A stretch of 64,000 nucleotides of DNA from Bacteroidota bacterium (GTDB taxonomy: Bacteria; Bacteroidota; Bacteroidia; AKYH767-A; 2013-40CM-41-45), in assembly GCA_016720935.1 (NCBI GenBank), contig JADKJP010000007.1, positions 868,001 through 932,000 on the forward strand. Reading direction: 5' to 3'. Below, one piece after another: positions 1 to 10,932 of the stretch. A program made the position numbers and the translations under genes. Positions within the stretch are counted from its first letter, which is position 1. Each line of letters opens with the position of its first letter. The notes beneath the pieces were generated by a model, which ran no database searches, had not been told where the DNA came from, and saw only the letters and a program-made list of their open reading frames with translations.

Positions 1-2
1 CA

Positions 3-3000
3 TTTTTTGCAATTTCCCAAACCGGTCCAGTTTTCAATACAAATTCTTCGAGTGTATTTCTACGATCAAATATCTGTACCACCTCAACCGCAATTACATC
101 CATTGCAACAGGTGGTAAATTATATTCGATAAACGGAGCTGGATCCTGCAGTAGTTATAACTGGATACAGGTTGATGTCGTAGGTGATCACGCGAGTCAT
201 CCCAGGACTCTTTATTGTGCTTATGGCTCAAACTACATGATGGCAACCAGTTCGAATTATGTCGAAGTGATCAATGCTCCAAATGGCTTAATTCTTTACG
301 ATTCACCAGGAGGAAATGTACTATGGGTGGGGAATAATTATGCATCCATAGAAAATGGGCAACGGTTTATACCTACAGGTGCAACTCAAATTTATAATGG
401 TGATGTATGGTATCAGATTTTTGTTACTACCAATGTTAAATACCCAATGAATGGGACCTCACAGCTATATGGATGGACGAATGGAAACTATTTAACTTAT
501 TCAGGTTGTTCATCTCCTTCAATACAGGCTAGTAATATTTCTTTTTCATCTGTTTCTTCAAATTCTTTGACTGTTAGCTGGACGAACGGAAACGGAAGTA
601 ACCGGATAGTTATAGCGAAATTGGGCTCATCAATTGGAGGGAGTCCAGTAGCCGGTAACTCCTATTCAGGAAATGCCAATTTCGGTTCCGGAACTCAGAT
701 TGCAAATGGTGAGTACGTTGTTTACAATGGTAGCGGCAGTAGTGTACCCGTTTCAGGGTTGACTGCCGGAGTGAATTACTATTTCAGGGTATTTGAATAC
801 AGTTGTTCGTCTCTTCAATACAATATCTCCGCATCAGCTGGTAATCCAGGAAGTCAATTTACTTTATCAAGTTGTAATCTGCCAGGAACACCAGTTATAA
901 GCTTATCACCGCTTCCCGGCTCTCAAGTATATGTTTCATGGAATTCTGTAGCAAATGCCACAAATTATGATGTTTATTATTCTAGTGGTTCTTGCCCATG
1001 GACAAACGGCACCTTGTATACAAATACTACTGCCAACAATTCTACAGTAAGTGGCTTAAACCCTAATTCAATTTATAAATTTATAGTTATTGCAAAAAAT
1101 TCACCCTCTTGCACTGCTACAAGTTCATGTATGAGTTGTACAACTCAGGGTACAGGATGTGTCCTTTTTAGCGGAATATCAAACTCGCCAACAAGCAGGA
1201 TAGTCTCATCTCCAGCACCAACAACTTTCACAGCTACTCCACAAGGAAATGGTACGAGTCCGGCATATACATGGGAATATCAACAACCTGGAAATGGATG
1301 GATAGCCTGCACTTCAAGTAATTACACGTTTAACACAACAGGAGCTAGTTCTACTTTGACAATAAATAATACTACGGGTTTAGATCAATATCAATTTCAC
1401 TGCATTATCACAAACCCATGTTGCACAATTCCTAGTAACCCATGTTTACTTAATGTCAACTCAACGCCACAATCCAACATTACTGTTACATCAGCAAGCA
1501 TTCCTCCATGGCAGCGTGCAAATGACGATTATACAATATCAGCAACATGTACGACAAGTGATGGGAGTAACTGGAAATTCATAGCTTATAATCCCGTTAG
1601 TGGACAAACTCTATATTCTTCTCAAACTTTTCAAAGCGGATTGGAAGGAAACTGGGTTCTTAATTTTCTTAGTCCTACAGAACCAGAACAGATTTCCTAT
1701 TCTGTGATCAGTTCTAGTTCAAATCCTGGAAGTAGTATAAGTCTTGATAACTACGGTAAGACTTCTATAATTAAAACACAATGGTTAAATGAAAACATTG
1801 TACTTTATAATCAACCCAACCAAGAATTATCAATCCCAATAAAATATGTGACCGGCGCCACTAAGTTTGAAATAGGTTTCGAACGCATCCAACTACATTC
1901 CACTGACAATGATGTACTCCGTCCACTAACACCAATTTCTGCTTGCCTTTTTGGATTAGATTTCTGTGATTCATACGTAAATGCAAATGGATATTTGAGA
2001 ATTCCAACAGGGTATATTTATAATAATAACTTGTTAAATCTATCGCCAGGCGTCTTTAAATACACTTTATTTTATCTCAATAATTCAAATCAACAAATTG
2101 GAAGCTCAGAAATTAGTCATTTTGATTTAACTAAAATAGGAAATGTGAATAATTCAATGGCCAATGCAACGGATAAGAATAAAATCGTTGTACTTGTCGG
2201 CGGTATCACAAATACAATTGAAAATAATATTTTAGGTCTAACTCATTCCTTAAATACGAATTCTCACGAAATGTGGTCAATTGCCGATGACCTGAGTATT
2301 AATTCATCTAGTAATAAATTTAACACTTGGTATATAGCACAGGGTAATTTAAATTCAGTACAAAAAAATGCATACAATCTTGGAATGGCACTTGATTCCA
2401 TACGTTCCATTTGTTTACGAAATGGGGCGCAAAATCCACAAATTAATGTGATTGCACATAGTAAGGGTGGACTTGAAATGCGATTACTTGTTGACGGAAA
2501 ATCAGAATATTTAGGTGGGAACGCCGTTTTCACCCAAAATCCAGTTAGACCATTTACGAATACAAACATATCCGGTGCTTTAAGGAGTATTATATTCTTA
2601 GGGACACCACACCGTGGTATAAATCGAATATCTGAACAATGGTTAGCAGTTGGAAATTTTAATTTCTTCATAGATTATCGGAATAGTCAAGGATTTATAG
2701 ATTTATTGAATGAATCTCCCCTATCACCGGTTATTAATTATTTAAATACACATGGATCAAATGCAAATAATATTATAGTAGCCAATTTCACTGGTTATGG
2801 AAATGCAATTCGTAATGGCGATGGTGGTGTGAATAGAGAAAATAGTGAATATCCAACTATAAACAATTCAGCGGGGGTTTATCAATATTACATTAAGGAT
2901 GAATCTAATAATAACGGAGGGTACCTTCATGGCGCATTTCACAAATCATTCATTACTAATGACCCTACAATTGCCTGTAGAAATTGTCAATTCTTCTCAA

Positions 3001-6000
3001 TATGTAATTATGGTACAATAAGCATTCTCGACAGAATAAGAAATATTGTTAACGGTGCACCAATAGATCAATCATGTGCTCCTCCTAATGAAAACACATG
3101 GTTGACTGCTTTTATTTCAAGATCAATCCTATCTGGTGCGAAACTAAGATTACGGGACATCAATGGAGTATACAATGATATCGGGATTTCAGATGAATAT
3201 GGAATAGTGAACATAGGTCTTGAAAATATTCCATTGGGCGATACAATCTCAATAGAGGCGGCCGGAAGTCCTACTCTATATTTTGCAGTTGATTCTGAAC
3301 TAGCTTTCAATAGAAGATTATTAATTCCTATGATCAAATCTCAAGTCACAAATAAAATTACTTACCCCTCATTAATTTCAAATCAATCATATATTTCAAC
3401 TTTACCAACCTTTGATTTATTTATTTCATCTGAAAATACATTACAATATCAAATTTGCTCCCCGATAAATCAAGACTCCTTATTTCTTCCAATTACTTTA
3501 AATTCTGGACATTATTTTGCATCCTTGGATACAGGATATAATTTGTTAGCTGTTAGATTTATTGGATCTATTGATACCGTTATTTTATACAAGACAGTTT
3601 ATTATTTACCAGGAACCCTTATAAATGAATTGACAAAATACTTGACAGTCACCACGAGTGATAATTATTTAGGAAGTAAAGTGTATTTAAACAATAATTA
3701 CCTTAGTACAATAAATCAGAATATTCAGCAAATTAATATACTAGATGGATCAGGATATTTAAAAATATGTAAGCTAGGATACAAAGATACAATTTACGAA
3801 CTGAGTAATTTGAATACAATAAATTTAATCCTTGAGCCCATCAATTATTCATCAGAATTGGATAGTACCAGACTCGATTTTGATTTGAATGGAGGGATGC
3901 AATATTGGAAAAACATAACAGTCAATAAATATAATACTACAACCGGAACAATTGTTAAATTAAAACAGTGTGAGGATACATTGCCCTCAATTGGTTTAAT
4001 TCCTTTAAGTCGATGTTTTGATTTTTATAATATTTCCTCATCTGGATATCCGATATTAAGAACTGCTATATGCCTCGATCAAGTAAGGAATTTAAGCAAA
4101 GATTCCACATATCTTCTTTTTATCAAAAATGACAGTCTATATTCAAAAGCACTATTTGATTCAACAGGCATTTGCGACTTTGATTCCATTGTACAGAAGT
4201 TGTATGTAAATCCTATTGATTTTGACTCTGGACGCGTTGCGAAAGAAGAAATTCGAATCATGAAGCGTCTTGCCCCGATTGCTCTTCATAATACTTATTC
4301 AATAAATCAAAACAGTACACTTAGTATTCCCTTAGACTCATTGTTTGCTGATCCGGATTCACTTAAAAATGATATGACATTCTTGATTGGCACTATAGGA
4401 ACAGGCCTGACTGTAGCAATAAACAACAATAATGTAAATATCAATTCCGTATCTTGTTATTATGGAAACACTCATTTTGTAATCACGGCTATTCATGACG
4501 GAATTGCAGTTAATAGTACGATTAATTTAAGTGTCGGATCTATTCCAACAATTAGTAGTAATAGTCCGGTTTGTTCTGGGAGTACTATTAATTTATCAGC
4601 TTCTTCTGGTTTGAGTTATTCCTGGAATGGACCCAACAACTTTATATCGGCACTTCAGAATCCTTCTATCTTAAACGGTACGTCAAATAATTCTGGAGAC
4701 TATTTCGTCACCATAACGAATGTAAATGGTTGTGTGAGCACATTGACTACAAATGTCCAAATTGGAGTCTCTGTACCTGCAGATAGTTGGACCCAAATTA
4801 TGCCATTCGGTGGCGGTATTAGACAAGGGTGTGCAGGTTTTACAATTGGCAATTCTCTGTATGTAGGGACAGGCGGGGACTCAATTTGCAGGAAAGATTT
4901 CTGGAAGTGGGATCCTTTAACTAATACATGGACTCGTTTAGCTGATTTCCCGGGTAATGCACGTTATGGTGCTATTGGATTTGCAATTGGTAATAAAGGT
5001 TATTTGGGAACTGGTTATGATTATACTAACTATTACAGTGATTTTTGGGAATATGATCCTATTACAGATAGCTGGACCAGAAAAAATGATTTTCTTGGAG
5101 GATCTCGTTTCCAGGCAGTTGGATTTGCAATTGGCAATAAAGGGTATATTGGCACTGGAAATGATGATGTAACAGATTATAATGATTTTTGGGAATGGGA
5201 CCCTTTGAGCAATACGTGGACTCGTAAATCAGATATTCAAGGTTTAGCAAGAAGATCTGCGTCTGGATTTGTAATTGGCCAAAAAGGATATTTGGGCATA
5301 GGTACCAACGGTCTAACAGGTAGTCTTAATGATTTCTGGGTATATGATCAATTAACTAATCTTTGGTCTCCAATCGCAGTCATGACACAAGGCCCAAGAG
5401 CCGACGCTTGTGGATTTTCAATTCTGAACAAAGGATATATTTCTACGGGCATTCTATTGGGAGTTAGCAGATTGAACGATATTTGGGAATATGACCCGTC
5501 AATAAATCAGTGGAGTCAAAAAGCAATTCTTCCGGGATCAGGCAGAGATCATGCTTTCGGAGTTTCTATCGGAAGTAAAGGGTATGTTGGAACCGGATAT
5601 TCCGGCACATGGTATTTTCAGGATTTTTATGAATATAATCCGGAACTTTCTATCATTACTTCTTCAATTAGCCCTCAACAATATTGTGCAGGCGATTCAA
5701 TTCACATTCCTTTTGTAATCAGTGGAGCTTTTTGTTCGAATAACGAATTCACAGCCCAATTAAGTGATTCAACCGGAGATTTTTCAACCCCCATCAACAT
5801 AGGTTCACTGGTCACTTCCAATTCTGCAACAATTCATGCAGTTATACCCCCAAGTGTACTTCAAGGTACACATTATAGAATTAGAGTAATCAGCAATAAT
5901 GCGACGGTTGTCGGTTCTGTGAATCCTGAAGATATCATTATTGGCAGGCCTAATGGTTCGATCAGTAGCAATAGTCCAGTCTGTCTTGGCGACACAATTA

Positions 6001-8135
6001 ATTTGTTCTCCGGTGGTGGCATTGTATATTCTTGGGTTGGTCCAAATGGATTCATGTCCAATTCCCAAAATCCAATAATATTGAATTCAATCGTATCCGA
6101 TTCAGGTACCTATACATTGAATGTAACCGATGCAGCAGGGTGCCAATTGAACATAAACACGTATGTGAGCATTCTTTCAAATCATGTCACGGTCGAATCA
6201 AACAGTCCGGTTTGTAGTGGACAATCCATTAATCTAAGTGCAAATGGCGGATCAAGTTATGCCTGGAATGGACCTAATGGATTCATTTCAAATGATCCGA
6301 ATCCGGTAATTAATAATGCAACATTATCTAATTCCGGAACCTATTCAATAGAAGTACTTAATACTACTGGTTGTGGCAATATAACAACTTCAATTTCCGT
6401 AAACGTTAATCCTAGTCCGCTGGCTTCAATTTCTACAACAAATGTGCTATGCGCTGGTGATTCAAATGCTACAGCCCAGATCAACACTTCAGCTCTTGGA
6501 GGGACACCTCCGTATTCCTACTTATGGAACAACGGAGAAACTTCGTCTTCAATTACAGGTCTTGTGGCTGGAACCTATGCTGTTAATATTATTGATGTGC
6601 ATGGTTGTTCAGATGACACTACATTTGAACTTTCGAATCCAGATTTATTAAATATAAGCTTTCCTCAATACTCAATTTACTCAGGGGGTTATAATGTCAG
6701 TTGTTCCGGAGCATCTGATGGCTTCCTCGATTTGTATATAAATGGCGGTACTCCACCGTATATTTTCAACTGGAATAACGGACAATATACTACCCAAAAT
6801 TTAACAACCATTCCTGGAGGTAACTATTCAGTTCTTGTGACAGATGCAAACAACTGCACTGCCACAGGTAACTTTAGTTTAACTGAACCTTTACCTATAC
6901 AACTTGATTCTTTGTATAGTCCTTCTGGAAACGGCGGATATAATATTTCATGTGCTGGTGAATTAAGTGGCGAAATATTCACTAGTGTTTCAGGTGGAAT
7001 AAGTCCATATACTTACTTATGGTCCGGACCTGGCAGTTATTCAAGTAGTGATGCAGATCCACGTAATCTTGCAGCAGGCCTTTATTTATTAAATGTTGCA
7101 GATGTAAATGGCTGTTCAATTTCAAATAGCATTACACTTACTGAGTCAAGTACCTTGTACCCTCTGATAGTAAGTGCAAGTATTAATGGCGTGAATATCC
7201 GATGCTTCAACGGAAGCGATGGCTTAGCATATGTGAACGAGGTTAACGGAGGTACCCCTCCCTATCATTTCGAATGGTCGAATGGAATAACTGATACTGT
7301 AATTCAACAAGTCCCATCAGGCACATATGATGTTCACATTGTTGATACAAATGGATGCACATTCGATGAAACGATTTTTCTGAATCAACCTGATCCACTT
7401 GAAACCATCCTTAGACATTCAAATTATAACACATACGGAATTTCATGTAACGGAGCAAATGATGGTTTTATAATCCTTGATTCATTATTTGGCGGCATAC
7501 CACCATATACATATAATTGGTCCTCCGGTGGCTCATTTGATTCAATTGGAAATTTATTAGCAGGTAATTATACATTAAGAATAACCGATTTAAACGGTTG
7601 TATGGATTCTGTATTAACTGTTTTAACTGAACCTTTACCAATTGTTGCAGGTATTAATATTAATGGAGACACGCTTTCAACTTCCTGTGCTTATGATAGC
7701 TGTATATTTCAATGGTACTATGGAACGGATACAACATCGTATATCCCATTAACAAATTCTGATGTGGATACGATGATAGCTATGAACGAAGGATATTATT
7801 ATGTAGAAATAACCGACTCAATTGGATGCAACGGGGTATCTAATTCAATTTATTTTTCAATTTTAAAAGCTTCAATGGATGAAAACCACACAGAAATTCA
7901 AGTATATCCAAATCCTAACAATGGTTCTTTCACAGTTGAAATCAAAGGTGAATCAAACATATCATCACCGACATCCTTACGGCTCTACACTGGAATGGGC
8001 GTAATGGTGGCCGAACAATTAGATTCTCGAGAAAATAAATTCGAATTCCAACTGGAAAATAGTATACCCGGAATTTACCTTATTGAAGTAGTTGTTAATA
8101 AGCATTTCTTTAGAAGCAAATTGGTAATCTACTAA
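3..8135 (+). CDS. Giant T9SS-exported protein with lipase-like, Kelch and SprB repeat domains (5' end outside window)
   Basis: The frame is open from the left edge, so the methionine at 237 is internal and the true start lies outside. Visible order: two SH3-like repeats (about 20-510), two fibronectin-III-like domains (510-1160), an Ig-like segment, a PGAP1/lipase-type alpha/beta hydrolase with nucleophile motif AHSKGG near 2458 and LGTPHRG near 2600, beta-rich linkers, a Kelch propeller (4830-5640, repeated GFAIGNKGY.GTG), three Ig/PKD-like domains, about six SprB-type repeats (GGTPPY.Y.W..G, 6430-7650), and a C-terminal T9SS type A sorting domain (YPNPNNGSF, 7890-8132). The sorting domain implies export across the outer membrane with surface attachment or release. 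A hydrolase inside an adhesin-like array suggests a surface enzyme, but its substrate cannot be read from the sequence. Confidence 0.9.
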   Translation, partial: FFAISQTGPVFNTNSSSVFLRSNICTTSTAITSIATGGKLYSINGAGSCSSYNWIQVDVVGDHASHPRTLYCAYGSNYMMATSSNYVEVINAPNGLILYDSPGGNVLWVGNNYASIENGQRFIPTGATQIYNGDVWYQIFVTTNVKYPMNGTSQLYGWTNGNYLTYSGCSSPSIQASNISFSSVSSNSLTVSWTNGNGSNRIVIAKLGSSIGGSPVAGNSYSGNANFGSGTQIANGEYVVYNGSGSSVPVSGLTAGVNYYFRVFEYSCSSLQYNISASAGNPGSQFTLSSCNLPGTPVISLSPLPGSQVYVSWNSVANATNYDVYYSSGSCPWTNGTLYTNTTANNSTVSGLNPNSIYKFIVIAKNSPSCTATSSCMSCTTQGTGCVLFSGISNSPTSRIVSSPAPTTFTATPQGNGTSPAYTWEYQQPGNGWIACTSSNYTFNTTGASSTLTINNTTGLDQYQFHCIITNPCCTIPSNPCLLNVNSTPQSNITVTSASIPPWQRANDDYTISATCTTSDGSNWKFIAYNPVSGQTLYSSQTFQSGLEGNWVLNFLSPTEPEQISYSVISSSSNPGSSISLDNYGKTSIIKTQWLNENIVLYNQPNQELSIPIKYVTGATKFEIGFERIQLHSTDNDVLRPLTPISACLFGLDFCDSYVNANGYLRIPTGYIYNNNLLNLSPGVFKYTLFYLNNSNQQIGSSEISHFDLTKIGNVNNSMANATDKNKIVVLVGGITNTIENNILGLTHSLNTNSHEMWSIADDLSINSSSNKFNTWYIAQGNLNSVQKNAYNLGMALDSIRSICLRNGAQNPQINVIAHSKGGLEMRLLVDGKSEYLGGNAVFTQNPVRPFTNTNISGALRSIIFLGTPHRGINRISEQWLAVGNFNFFIDYRNSQGFIDLLNESPLSPVINYLNTHGSNANNIIVANFTGYGNAIRNGDGGVNRENSEYPTINNSAGVYQYYIKDESNNNGGYLHGAFHKSFITNDPTIACRNCQFFSICNYGTISILDRIRNIVNGAPIDQSCAPPNENTWLTAFISRSILSGAKLRLRDINGVYNDIGISDEYGIVNIGLENIPLGDTISIEAAGSPTLYFAVDSELAFNRRLLIPMIKSQVTNKITYPSLISNQSYISTLPTFDLFISSENTLQYQICSPINQDSLFLPITLNSGHYFASLDTGYNLLAVRFIGSIDTVILYKTVYYLPGTLINELTKYLTVTTSDNYLGSKVYLNNNYLSTINQNIQQINILDGSGYLKICKLGYKDTIYELSNLNTINLILEPINYSSELDSTRLDFDLNGGMQYWKNITVNKYNTTTGTIVKLKQCEDTLPSIGLIPLSRCFDFYNISSSGYPILRTAICLDQVRNLSKDSTYLLFIKNDSLYSKALFDSTGICDFDSIVQKLYVNPIDFDSGRVAKEEIRIMKRLAPIALHNTYSINQNSTLSIPLDSLFADPDSLKNDMTFLIGTIGTGLTVAINNNNVNINSVSCYYGNTHFVITAIHDGIAVNSTINLSVGSIPTISSNSPVCSGSTINLSASSGLSYSWNGPNNFISALQNPSILNGTSNNSGDYFVTITNVNGCVSTLTTNVQIGVSVPADSWTQIMPFGGGIRQGCAGFTIGNSLYVGTGGDSICRKDFWKWDPLTNTWTRLADFPGNARYGAIGFAIGNKGYLGTGYDYTNYYSDFWEYDPITDSWTRKNDFLGGSRFQAVGFAIGNKGYIGTGNDDVTDYNDFWEWDPLSNTWTRKSDIQGLARRSASGFVIGQKGYLGIGTNGLTGSLNDFWVYDQLTNLWSPIAVMTQGPRADACGFSILNKGYISTGILLGVSRLNDIWEYDPSINQWSQKAILPGSGRDHAFGVSIGSKGYVGTGYSGTWYFQDFYEYNPELSIITSSISPQQYCAGDSIHIPFVISGAFCSNNEFTAQLSDSTGDFSTPINIGSLVTSNSATIHAVIPPSVLQGTHYRIRVISNNATVVGSVNPEDIIIGRPNGSISSNSPVCLGDTINLFSGGGIVYSWVGPNGFMSNSQNPIILNSIVSDSGTYTLNVTDAAGCQLNINTYVSILSNHVTVESNSPVCSGQSINLSANGGSSYAWNGPNGFISNDPNPVINNATLSNSGTYSIEVLNTTGCGNITTSISVNVNPSPLASISTTNVLCAGDSNATAQINTSALGGTPPYSYLWNNGETSSSITGLVAGTYAVNIIDVHGCSDDTTFELSNPDLLNISFPQYSIYSGGYNVSCSGASDGFLDLYINGGTPPYIFNWNNGQYTTQNLTTIPGGNYSVLVTDANNCTATGNFSLTEPLPIQLDSLYSPSGNGGYNISCAGELSGEIFTSVSGGISPYTYLWSGPGSYSSSDADPRNLAAGLYLLNVADVNGCSISNSITLTESSTLYPLIVSASINGVNIRCFNGSDGLAYVNEVNGGTPPYHFEWSNGITDTVIQQVPSGTYDVHIVDTNGCTFDETIFLNQPDPLETILRHSNYNTYGISCNGANDGFIILDSLFGGIPPYTYNWSSGGSFDSIGNLLAGNYTLRITDLNGCMDSVLTVLTEPLPIVAGININGDTLSTSCAYDSCIFQWYYGTDTTSYIPLTNSDVDTMIAMNEGYYYVEITDSIGCNGVSNSIYFSILKASMDENHTEIQVYPNPNNGSFTVEIKGESNISSPTSLRLYTGMGVMVAEQLDSRENKFEFQLENSIPGIYLIEVVVNKHFFRSKLVIY

Positions 8136-8218
8136 TCTCATAAAACCTTGTGATCTAATTGCACAATCAAAAGATATAATAATCTTGGTTTGTTTTTAAT
8201 TTTAAAAAACTAATTCCA

Positions 8219-9046
8219 ATGAAAATACCTTACAAGACATTTATAGTTATTCTTTTAACATTTTATTATTCCATTGGAACAGTTCTCGCCCAATGTAGCC
8301 CCATCATCGGCATCAATCCTCCAAGCCTCCAAAATGGTTACCTGATTCTTTCGGGTTTCGGCGTTAATTCGACTGCGTTTGCTGAATTTTGGGGAGAAGT
8401 GAATCCGGATAACACACAATGGGCGGCATTACAAAATACTATTGTGCCAAATCCCTGCACCGGCTGGATATTTGCTTATCAAATTGACATTAGAACATTA
8501 AATTTTGGCCAGGTTATCCAGTTCCGCGTCAAAATGTTCGATTCAACACTGTACTCAAGCGACAAAGTCACCTATCGTGTAATACACAAGCGACATCACG
8601 ATACAATTGATAGAATTATTTCCGGTAACAATCCTAACTTCAATTCATACCAATACGAAAGACCGATCATTATCAATAGCACATCGAATTCAAATGAAGC
8701 GACCAATCTCGATATAAGTCAACTAACATCATCCGAATTCCCTTCTCTAATTGATATCGGAGAATATGACCTGGAAAGAATTTCAAATAGTGATTCTCAG
8801 ATCATCCTTGAAAATATTGAGGTTACTGTTCATGAACCCTCAATTCTAATTTCAAATCATGAAAATTACGTCATAGGTGCGGCACTCTATACAATGGATG
8901 GCAGAGAGGTCCTCAATTCCAAAAATGAAATTTTTGGAAACTCATACATAAATCTTAATATAGAAAACCTACCTGCCGGAATTTATATTCTCAATATAAA
9001 TAGCTCAACAGGTGGCATGAAGAGTCAAAAGGTGATGATTCATTAA
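8219..9046 (+). CDS. Small secreted protein with T9SS sorting domain
   Basis: The protein has 275 residues. An N-terminal signal peptide (hydrophobic stretch FIVILLTFYYSIGTVLA) is followed by a Cys-containing mature start. The middle is beta-rich and matches no family I know. The last 75 residues look like a type A T9SS sorting domain (LPAGIYILNINSS...SQKVMIH). It follows the giant exported protein on the same strand after 83 bases, so co-expression is possible. Function unknown; export by the type IX system is the only supported role. Confidence 0.85.
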   Translation: MKIPYKTFIVILLTFYYSIGTVLAQCSPIIGINPPSLQNGYLILSGFGVNSTAFAEFWGEVNPDNTQWAALQNTIVPNPCTGWIFAYQIDIRTLNFGQVIQFRVKMFDSTLYSSDKVTYRVIHKRHHDTIDRIISGNNPNFNSYQYERPIIINSTSNSNEATNLDISQLTSSEFPSLIDIGEYDLERISNSDSQIILENIEVTVHEPSILISNHENYVIGAALYTMDGREVLNSKNEIFGNSYINLNIENLPAGIYILNINSSTGGMKSQKVMIH

Positions 9047-9147
9047 TTAAAATGACAAAAGGTTATTACACATAATTTTTTCGATCAAACCAACCAAAAT
9101 ATTTAAACTGATCTATATAGTATTTTAATTTTCTATGTTACAGGATT

Positions 9148-9768
9148 TTAACGATGAGATGATGAATACCAAATCTGATCTATTGCATTTAATTTACTCT
9201 GATAATCCTCATCGTCTATAAACTCCAGGACATATCTCAATTTGGAAGAAAAGCGAGTGTCAATTGTATGTATAAATCCGAGAATTGAAACCATTATTCT
9301 GCGATAGCTTTCACTATAATGGGTTTCTTGATGAGAATCTTTCTTATCAAACAATAAAAAAAGAACTCCATTCAAATAAAATTTTTCCCCGGTAATTCCA
9401 GAATTTATTTTGATTCTGTACACGTATTCATCAAGTGAAAATGGTGTCGAAGGTATTATGTCAGGATTGTACTGCTTCTCCTTGACTTGATAAGATAATT
9501 TATAAGCATTATAAGATCTTTGAGGGGCATTTGTAGTGAAGCGCCAAATAGTATACTTCAAAATCAGTAATTTCGCATTCTCAGCTAATTCTGATGACAA
9601 CTGAAGTATTTTGTAGATATCCTGCACTACCAGAAACTCAAAAAGCGATAGGCCTTCGGGCATACTGCCATATCCAATTAGACCTGTCTTCCTGCAATAA
9701 TCAATTATTTTTTGATTGTGCTCCGCCTTATGAATAAACCCCAAAATGTTGCTACAGAACACTTCCAA
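9148..9768 (-). CDS. C-terminal part of a DUF4236 protein, split by a frameshift
   Basis: This is a 206-codon frame with no ATG near its 5' end; the earliest possible start is a TTG. The preceding frame ends at 9780. One extra base near 9781-9785 would join them (..TLNPV | VDIQGLEVFCSN..) into one continuous reading. I therefore read it as the C-terminal domain of the DUF4236 protein that starts at 10264, not as a separate gene. The piece is mostly alpha-helical with no motif I recognise. A separate gene with a TTG start is the alternative. Confidence 0.55.
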   Translation of the reverse strand: MEVFCSNILGFIHKAEHNQKIIDYCRKTGLIGYGSMPEGLSLFEFLVVQDIYKILQLSSELAENAKLLILKYTIWRFTTNAPQRSYNAYKLSYQVKEKQYNPDIIPSTPFSLDEYVYRIKINSGITGEKFYLNGVLFLLFDKKDSHQETHYSESYRRIMVSILGFIHTIDTRFSSKLRYVLEFIDDEDYQSKLNAIDQIWYSSSHR

Positions 9769-9779
9769 TCCTTGAATAT

Positions 9780-10058
9780 CTACACAGGATTCAGGGTCAC
9801 TTTTACTTCATTGTTTCGAATTGCCAAACCTGATTCTTCATTCAGTATCGACGGAATTGGGGAACCAAAACTCTCCTGCACTTTAATCTCATTCATGCCG
9901 GCAACTACATTCCTATTACGATTTTTCACTAAGTATACAACAATGTCAAATAACCAAAGGACAAGCCAAAAAGAGAGTTGAATTACAGCAGGAAGAACTA
10001 TGAAGAAGGCTGCATGAATGATAAAAATACCACTAACAACAACAAATGAAAAAACCAA
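9780..10058 (-). CDS. Membrane segment of the split DUF4236 protein
   Basis: Two long hydrophobic stretches (FSFVVVSGIFIIHAAFFIVL and LSFWLVLWLFDIVVYLV) predict a membrane hairpin. The frame lacks an ATG and overlaps the DUF4236 frame by 61 bases inside that frame's own hydrophobic tail. Adding one T to the T6 run (fwd 10049-10054) makes the upstream frame run straight into this one (..DAVIWFFSFVVVSGIF..). It is probably the central membrane part of one protein of roughly 370 residues. Confidence 0.55.
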   Translation of the reverse strand: MVFSFVVVSGIFIIHAAFFIVLPAVIQLSFWLVLWLFDIVVYLVKNRNRNVVAGMNEIKVQESFGSPIPSILNEESGLAIRNNEVKVTLNPV

Positions 10059-10264
10059 ATTACAGCATCAACGATGAATCCTTCTGATTTTTGTTTACGA
10101 CTAGAAAACAAATACGTTAATCCGGGAATTCCTGTCCGCAATGAAATTCCCCTTCGTCCCACACTACCCCATCTACCTCGATAACTGCTGGATATACCAG
10201 ACTTACTGAGATTAAAACCCCATCCGCTGCCTAAGTTAATTCTTCTCTGGTATCTGAATCCCAT
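9998..10264 (-). CDS. DUF4236 domain, N-terminal part of split gene
   Basis: The N-terminus MGFRYQRRINLGSGWGFNLS, then SKSG, RGRWGSVGRRG and GIPGLTY, is the small glycine-rich beta domain DUF4236, whose function is unknown. I chose ATG 10264 because the family typically starts MG[FW]R; an in-frame ATG at 10276 adds four residues. It begins soon after the reconstructed stop of the UDG-like gene (10288), so the two are probably co-transcribed. The tail beyond the domain changes frame at the T6 run (see the 9780-10058 piece). Confidence 0.7.
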   Translation of the reverse strand: MGFRYQRRINLGSGWGFNLSKSGISSSYRGRWGSVGRRGISLRTGIPGLTYLFSSRKQKSEGFIVDAVIWFFHLLLLVVFLSFMQPSS

Positions 10265-10287
10265 TTTAATCCACATTCAAAATATTT

Positions 10288-10892
10288 TCATGAAACCCAT
10301 CCCAATTTTTCAAAATTAACTTTCAATAAAGAATACAATGCAGCTGATCCAATCCGTACTGATGGATGGTACATCTGCAAAATTCTGAAATCACACGTCT
10401 CCCCATACAAACACCCGAATCCTGATGGTTTAAATTTTATATTATTAAAAAGTTGTTCGACAATTTTATTATTCGAAACAAAATGATTATTACATTTGGT
10501 TTAATATTTTTGATCTGCTCATCAATTACCGGTTTGTTTTTGGTAGCAGCCGCTGACAGTTCTTTATCAGAAATTGTGTCCTTCCCAGATTCCTTCTTAA
10601 TGTTAAGAAATGCAATTCTTTTTAAAATCCCATATCTAATTTCCTTTTTGTCTTCCCCGGAAATCTCGTCATGATTCCTGAAATTTGTAAAAATGCCATA
10701 CGCCAATTCGGCAATTCTCTGCGCAAATTGATAATTCGGCTTCCGATTACACCATTCATCAATGAATGAGACAGTTTCGCCTTCAGCTACATTGTGATTT
10801 GATTTATTGGGCTCCTTCCCAATGAATAAAATTTTAATTTGTTCTTTGGCAAATAGCTCCGGGTTGATAATTCCATCTACATGAGAAGTCAT
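10288..10892 (-). pseudogene. UDG-like protein, copy 1 (frameshifted)
   Basis: The obvious ORF (10437-10892) reads MTSHVDG..IKILFIGKEPNKSN..QFAQRIAELAYGI..RIAFLNIKKES..IKNIKPNVIII and then runs out in low-complexity sequence. One additional base in the A5/T5 run at 10447-10451 continues it into ..FKPSGFG..MYHPSVR..AALYSLLKVN.. with stop at 10288, about 201 residues. The LFIGKEPN start motif and the late HPS..R motif match in spacing and kind the motif 1/motif 2 layout of the uracil-DNA glycosylase superfamily (inference, no search run). Copies 2 (55432) and 3 (59521) in this window are homologous. It lies 40 bases after the 10933-11544 gene. It could be inactive or a sequencing error. Confidence 0.65.
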
Positions 10893-10932
10893 AACACAAA
10901 ATTAGATGTATTGATCGTACTCCATCGTGTAT

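Noticed and set aside
10897..10904. TAATTTTG as promoter box for UDG-like copy 1
   Set aside because: It lies only 5 bases before the ATG and no upstream box is placed correctly; the gene more likely reads from the 203-aa gene upstream.
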